From the NCBI GenBank assembly GCA_019244985.1, contig JAFASB010000425.1:1-6165 (forward strand): a DNA stretch of 6,165 nt. Reading direction: 5' to 3'. Origin of the DNA: Acidimicrobiia bacterium (lineage in GTDB: Bacteria; Actinomycetota; Acidimicrobiia; Acidimicrobiales; AC-14). A model generated the notes under the pieces. That model did not search any database, was not told the DNA's origin, and saw only the letters and a list, made by a program, of their open reading frames with translations. Shown piece by piece: positions 1-6,165 of the stretch (positions are counted from its first letter, which is position 1; each line of letters starts with the position of its first letter). A program made the translations under genes and the position numbers.

Positions 1-2
1 CC

Positions 3-1103
3 GCCTTCAGCATCCGCCCCGACCAGCAGCAGATCATCGCCGCCGCCGCCGACAACATCAACAAGACCGGCGGTGTCGCCTGTGGGCGCAAGATCGTCGT
101 GAAGTCGTACGCGGTCAACCCGATCGATCAGAACGACCAGCAGTCGAAGTGCCTGCAGATGGTGCAGGACAAACCCTTCGCCGTGCTCGACGCAGCCGGC
201 TACATCACGCCGGTCTCACGGGCCTGCTTCTGGCAGAACAAGCTCCCGTTGCAGATCTCGACCTCGGCGGGCAACACCGAACTGTCGAAGGGCGCCCCGT
301 ACCTGTACGGCATCGTCGCCCCGTCCGAGAAGCAGCTGCGCGACGCGGCGCTTGGTCTTGCCGCCCAGGGGTTCTTCGCGGCGCCGAAGTTCAAGAAGCT
401 CGGCCTGCTCGAAGACAGCTGCGACCCGGCGGCGAACAGCGAGCTCGAGTCGAGCCTGGCGAAGGCCGGAGTCGGCTCTGGACAGATCAGCAAGGTGGTG
501 ATCAGCTGCCAGCTGGTTGCACCGCCGAACGAGATCCAGCAGGCCGTGATCACGAACCGGACGGCGGGCGCCACCCACGTCCTGCTGGCCAGCTCGATCT
601 CCAACTCGCAGAACTACACCACGCTTGCTGGCCAGCAGGACTTCCACCCCGTCTACGCGACGTCGGACTACGGCACCGACACCGCGAACACCGGCCATTG
701 GGATACCTCGTTCGTCGGAGCGCTGGCCATCACGAGCAACCACTACGGCGAACTGAGTTCGGGTATCCGCAACGCGCAGGTGAACGCCTGCGACACCCTT
801 TTGAAGGCCCACGGGCTCACCGGCATCAACAGTGAGAAGAACGACGAAACGGCGTTGCAGATCTGCGACCAGTTCAACTTCTTCCGCCAAGCACTCAATA
901 CCGTGGGTGGGAACCCGACGAGGCAGTCGTTCATCGACACTGGCCTCGACCGCATGGGGTTGTTCCACGGTTCGATCATGGGCGATGGCGTCTTCGACAA
1001 GCCCGGCAAGCTGGTCGGGGGCGACTTCCACCGCACGATCCAGTTCGACGGCGGTTGCGGTTGCTGGAAGGTCAAGGATCCGAACTTCACACCGGGGTTC
1101 TGA
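3..1103 (+). CDS. ABC transporter substrate-binding protein, LivK-like (5' end missing)
   Basis: The reading frame is open to the left edge, so the start, the signal peptide and the first part of the N-terminal lobe are outside the window; 366 residues are visible and the frame ends at TGA 1101-1103. The GTG at 99 is inside the continuous frame and is not a credible start, because residues before it (a helix followed by GGVACGRK, fragment residues 23-30) fit the family. The sequence looks like the type 1 periplasmic-binding fold of LIV/HAAT receptors: an early 'N..GG..GRK..V' segment, an alternating Rossmann-like pattern (e.g. FAVLDAAGY at 59-67, THVLLASS at 191-198, FHPVYATSDYG at 214-224) and a late helix containing FNFFRQAL (291-298). 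Its place directly upstream of fused permeases and ATPases supports the role of extracytoplasmic receptor. Nine cysteines are seen (27, 50, 75, 140, 169, 263, 288, 352, 354), which suggests disulfides. The ligand is not predictable; relatives bind branched-chain amino acids, amides, urea or other small organics. Confidence 0.85.
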   Translation, partial: AFSIRPDQQQIIAAAADNINKTGGVACGRKIVVKSYAVNPIDQNDQQSKCLQMVQDKPFAVLDAAGYITPVSRACFWQNKLPLQISTSAGNTELSKGAPYLYGIVAPSEKQLRDAALGLAAQGFFAAPKFKKLGLLEDSCDPAANSELESSLAKAGVGSGQISKVVISCQLVAPPNEIQQAVITNRTAGATHVLLASSISNSQNYTTLAGQQDFHPVYATSDYGTDTANTGHWDTSFVGALAITSNHYGELSSGIRNAQVNACDTLLKAHGLTGINSEKNDETALQICDQFNFFRQALNTVGGNPTRQSFIDTGLDRMGLFHGSIMGDGVFDKPGKLVGGDFHRTIQFDGGCGCWKVKDPNFTPGF

Positions 1104-1112
1104 GCACCACCG

Positions 1113-3884
<2,772 letters not shown>

Positions 3885-3907
3885 CTGTCGAGCCCACCAC
3901 CGAACCC

Positions 3908-4678
3908 ATGCTCCGCGCCGAGCACATCGACTTTGCGTACGGCCGCACGCAGGTCCTCTTCGACGTGTCGTTACAGGTCGGTGCGGGCGAGGCGCTGGCC
4001 CTGCTCGGGACGAACGGCGCCGGGAAGTCGACGCTGCTGAAGTGCATCGCCGGACTCGAGCGCCCGAGCGCGGGCCGCATCGAGATGAACGGCATGGAGA
4101 CGACGAGCCTCGACGCCGAGGACGTCGTGAAGCGGGGCGTCGTCCTTGTCCCTGGCGGCCAGGCGATCTTCCCGGACATGACGGTGGACGAGAACCTCGA
4201 GATGCAGGCGTTCCTTTTGCGGCGAGATCCCGTGCGGCTCCGGGAGGGGCGCGAGCGGGTCCTCGACTTCTTCCCCCGGCTCGGCGAGCGCCTGCAGCAG
4301 CGGGCTGGGACGATGTCGGGAGGAGAGCAGCAGCAGCTGGCCTTGGCGAAGGCGATGCTGCTCGAGCCGGCGGTGCTCTGCGTGGACGAGCTGTCGCTCG
4401 GACTGGCGCCGGTCATCGTCGAAGAGCTCCTGCAGGTCGTAGAGCGCATCCGGACGACCGGCGTCTCGCTCATCGTCGTGGAACAGAGCCTGAACGTGGC
4501 GTGCGCGATGTGCGAGCAAGCCGTGTTCCTCGAAAAGGGTGCCGTGCAGTTCGAGGGTCGGGCCGCCGAATTGCTCGAGCGCGATGACATCGCTCGAGCG
4601 GTGTTCCTCGGCGACCGGTCCGCCACGGACGGCAAGGCGTCGCCGAAGCGACGCACCCGCCGGGCCCGCAAGAGCTAA
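3908..4678 (+). CDS. livF: ABC transporter ATP-binding protein LivF
   Basis: This is the second ATPase of the importer; it is expected to pair with the LivG domain of the fused protein at the cytoplasmic face of the membrane. From ATG 3908 it has 256 residues: Walker A GTNGAGKS 34-41, signature MSGGEQQQ 136-143, Walker B VLCVDEL 156-162 with Asp160 and Glu161, D-loop SLGLAP 163-168, and VVEQS 190-194 with Gln193 where most ABC ATPases have the switch histidine. The MSGGEQQ, SLGLAP and VEQ motifs are LivF hallmarks, seen also in E. coli LivF. The usual Pro after DE is Leu here. The tail after VFLGDR is short and basic (KRRTRRARKS). Start choice: ATG 3908 puts the family N-terminus (LRAEHIDFAYG) at residue 2. 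A GTG at 3734 would add an Arg-rich out-of-frame reading of the upstream gene and is rejected. ATA 3881 would add nine residues and is supported by the ribosome binding site. Confidence 0.93.
   Translation: MLRAEHIDFAYGRTQVLFDVSLQVGAGEALALLGTNGAGKSTLLKCIAGLERPSAGRIEMNGMETTSLDAEDVVKRGVVLVPGGQAIFPDMTVDENLEMQAFLLRRDPVRLREGRERVLDFFPRLGERLQQRAGTMSGGEQQQLALAKAMLLEPAVLCVDELSLGLAPVIVEELLQVVERIRTTGVSLIVVEQSLNVACAMCEQAVFLEKGAVQFEGRAAELLERDDIARAVFLGDRSATDGKASPKRRTRRARKS
4637..4654 (-). terminator. Perfect 7-bp hairpin with UUCG loop, candidate terminator of the minus-strand hydrolase gene
   Basis: GCGTCGC (4637-4643) and GCGACGC (4648-4654) are perfect inverted repeats around 4 nt. Read on the minus strand the loop is UUCG closed by a C-G pair, the extra-stable cUUCGg tetraloop; on the plus strand the loop is CGAA, which is not special. 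On the minus strand it starts 20 nt after the hydrolase stop codon, the usual place for a terminator. No U-run follows, so it would be an atypical (I-shaped) terminator or a transcript-stabilising 3' stem. It lies inside the non-conserved livF tail. An alternative pairing of 4641-4647 with 4682-4688 would compete with it. Confidence 0.4.
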
Positions 4679-6165
4679 CTGTTCGGCGTCAGGACATAGG
4701 CATGGGTGCCGCTGAAATCGGCGCCGAGTGAGACGTTGCCGTTTGTGGGCGTCAGCGTGCCTACCTCGGCTCCGTCCCGCGTCACCGAGACGGGGCCGCT
4801 CCACGGGGCGGTCAGGGCGATCGTGGCGGGGCCGTCGCCGGTGACCGGGAGCTGCACCGGTGAGGTCGTCTTGACCGACGCCCGGGTCAGATCCAGCGTT
4901 GTCGTCGCGACATTGGTGAGCTTCACCCGGAGGCCGTTGAGTGTGACCTGCGCCGACCCCGGCGTCACTCGGTTCTCGAGCTTGTACCAGGCGTCCCGGG
5001 TCTGAACTGTCGACCCCGCCGTGCCGCACACGTCGCCGGGCCTGACGATGTTCTGACCGAACTCGGGCGGCTGCACCGACGACGTCGTGACCCGATCGGC
5101 GCGGGCGAGGCTCGAGACGTCGATGGTGGCCTTGGGCATGGAATCGACCCGGGCCTCGATATCGGTCACCCAATACGCACTCCGGTAGCGGAGGTTCAGT
5201 CCCGTGGACGGGTCGGACATCTCCAGGTCCGGCTCCGTCGTGTAGACGACGCGCGCCGGGTTGGTGTTCCGGCGATGCGTCAGCGCCTCGAGCAGAACGC
5301 AGTTCTGGGCTGCAGGGACCACCTGGTGGTGGCGAAGAAGCATCTGCCAGTAGCGCATATCGATGCCGAGGCGGATGGCGTTCACGAAGTCGGTGTCCTG
5401 CCCGTCGACGGCGATCTCGTCGGACAACGGGTCGAGGCGGCCGGCGAGCACCCTTACCGGGATGTCGGTCACGTTCTCCTCGGCGTTCGGGAAGATGTGG
5501 CGCAGGGGCCCGACGACCTGTTCGAGCGGGAACGTGCTGGGGGCGATCATGGGAACGATCGCCGAGAACATGTCGGGGTGCAGCTCCGCGAACCGCCACG
5601 TCCCCTGCCCGCCGAGCGAGATGCCCGATAGCACCATCCGATTGGGGTCGATGTCGAAGCGCCGGCGGGCGTCGCTGATCACGTCGAAGATGTCTTGCTC
5701 GGCGATGCCGAAGTAGTAATCGGTCTCGCTGCGTCCGAGCGGTGTGACGACGATCGCGGGCACGTCGAACGTCGTGTTTCCGAAGAACACGGCACCCGGT
5801 CCAGACGGCGGCGGGGCTCCTGCGAAAACGGCTTGCAGGTGGTTGCCGAGGGCGCCGTGCAGCATGGTGAGCAACGGCGCGGGCCCGGGTGGTAGGTGCT
5901 TCGGTATCCACACCATGTAGGGCTGGTAGGGGCCGAGGTAATACAGGGAGTTCGCCCCCTCGATGCTCACGGGCGCAGTCCCTTCGGCCAGCTTCAGCCC
6001 CGAGTGGTAGAGGAACGTGTGGTACCCGCTGCCGACCGCGGGCGCGGTCGTCGACCTGTTGCGCACCTTGCCGACGTCGACGCTCATCTCGGCGTCGCTC
6101 GCGGGAAGGCGCCCGGCGAGCACATCCGCCTGCTTGGCGTCCTGCCATCCGGCCGGGAGCTCGCC
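4675..6165 (-). CDS. Alpha/beta-hydrolase (esterase or prolyl-oligopeptidase-like serine hydrolase), N-terminus missing
   Basis: The minus-strand frame is open to the right edge; 496 residues are visible. The GTG at 6123 is not a convincing start because coding-like sequence (GWQDAKQADVLAGR, fragment residues 6-19) runs through it. The catalytic domain is about 75-300: LHGALGNH (102-109) looks like the oxyanion-hole strand, GISLGGQG (181-188) carries the nucleophile Ser183, Asp245 in AGRLDPLSD is the likely acid, and His279 or His280 the likely base, with His297 as an alternative. Residues about 305-496 are beta-rich: RVVYTT, then YRSAYWV, then LTNVATTTLDLTRASV and similar strand-like segments, probably one or two accessory beta domains. 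I recall the overall plan (GWQD..QA start, PYQPYMVWIP before the hydrolase core, AYWV after it) from uncharacterised actinobacterial secreted hydrolases; that is memory, not a search. Secretion cannot be checked because the N-terminus is absent. It converges on livF and is separately transcribed. The substrate is unknown. Confidence 0.8.
   Translation of the reverse strand, partial: GELPAGWQDAKQADVLAGRLPASDAEMSVDVGKVRNRSTTAPAVGSGYHTFLYHSGLKLAEGTAPVSIEGANSLYYLGPYQPYMVWIPKHLPPGPAPLLTMLHGALGNHLQAVFAGAPPPSGPGAVFFGNTTFDVPAIVVTPLGRSETDYYFGIAEQDIFDVISDARRRFDIDPNRMVLSGISLGGQGTWRFAELHPDMFSAIVPMIAPSTFPLEQVVGPLRHIFPNAEENVTDIPVRVLAGRLDPLSDEIAVDGQDTDFVNAIRLGIDMRYWQMLLRHHQVVPAAQNCVLLEALTHRRNTNPARVVYTTEPDLEMSDPSTGLNLRYRSAYWVTDIEARVDSMPKATIDVSSLARADRVTTSSVQPPEFGQNIVRPGDVCGTAGSTVQTRDAWYKLENRVTPGSAQVTLNGLRVKLTNVATTTLDLTRASVKTTSPVQLPVTGDGPATIALTAPWSGPVSVTRDGAEVGTLTPTNGNVSLGADFSGTHAYVLTPNS

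Noticed and set aside
99..101. GTG 99 as the receptor start
   Set aside because: The frame stays open to the left edge with plausible receptor sequence, and a secreted receptor starting here would lack a signal peptide.
4655..4670. CCCGCCGGGCCCGC as a second terminator stem
   Set aside because: Only very short self-pairing is possible and no T-run follows; it is explained by Arg-rich codons in the livF tail.
6121..6123. GTG 6123 as the hydrolase start
   Set aside because: The frame continues to the right edge with protein-like sequence, and no ribosome binding site is apparent upstream of it.
3971..6148. 725-residue open frame on the minus strand
   Set aside because: It spans the convergent junction, overlaps livF antisense and the hydrolase gene in another frame, and is Arg/His/Pro-rich with no motif. 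The overlapping frame 4675-6165 has clear hydrolase motifs.

Overview
The window is high-GC, gene-dense DNA with no rRNA, tRNA, CRISPR or mobile element visible. GC-rich third codon positions, near-absence of gaps, a branched-chain amino acid (LIV/HAAT-type) ABC transporter with fused subunits, and a large hydrolase of a type I associate with actinobacteria all point to an actinobacterium. An acidimicrobial lineage is my guess, but no taxonomic marker is present.

Layout: (1) the 3' part of a substrate-binding protein gene (3-1103, +, open at the left edge); (2) after only 9 nt, one 923-residue polypeptide (1113-3884, +) that fuses a LivH-type permease, a LivM-type permease and a LivG-type ATPase; (3) a LivF-type ATPase (+, ending at 4678), whose start is ambiguous (ATG 3908 is the conservative choice, ATA 3881 is the codon best served by a ribosome binding site); (4) a convergent gene on the minus strand (4675-6165, open at the right edge) for a serine hydrolase of the alpha/beta fold with a C-terminal beta-rich region. 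The last two genes overlap tail-to-tail by 4 nt through their stop codons. Apart from gaps of 9 and 23 nt, all bases are coding.

Genes 1-3 form one operon-like unit that together encodes a complete importer: an extracytoplasmic receptor, both membrane subunits and both ATPases, packed into three polypeptides instead of the usual five. The promoter lies upstream of the window. The substrate cannot be read from sequence; relatives take up branched-chain amino acids, amides, urea or other small organic molecules. The hydrolase is transcribed towards the transporter and is not part of its operon.

The points most worth a second look are the three-domain fusion, the predicted one-canonical/one-degenerate ATP site pair, a strong Shine-Dalgarno match placed before an ATA codon that overlaps the upstream stop, and a perfect cUUCGg hairpin inside the 3' end of livF that is well placed to terminate the opposing hydrolase transcript. 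I found no clear evidence of a wholly new biological system here.
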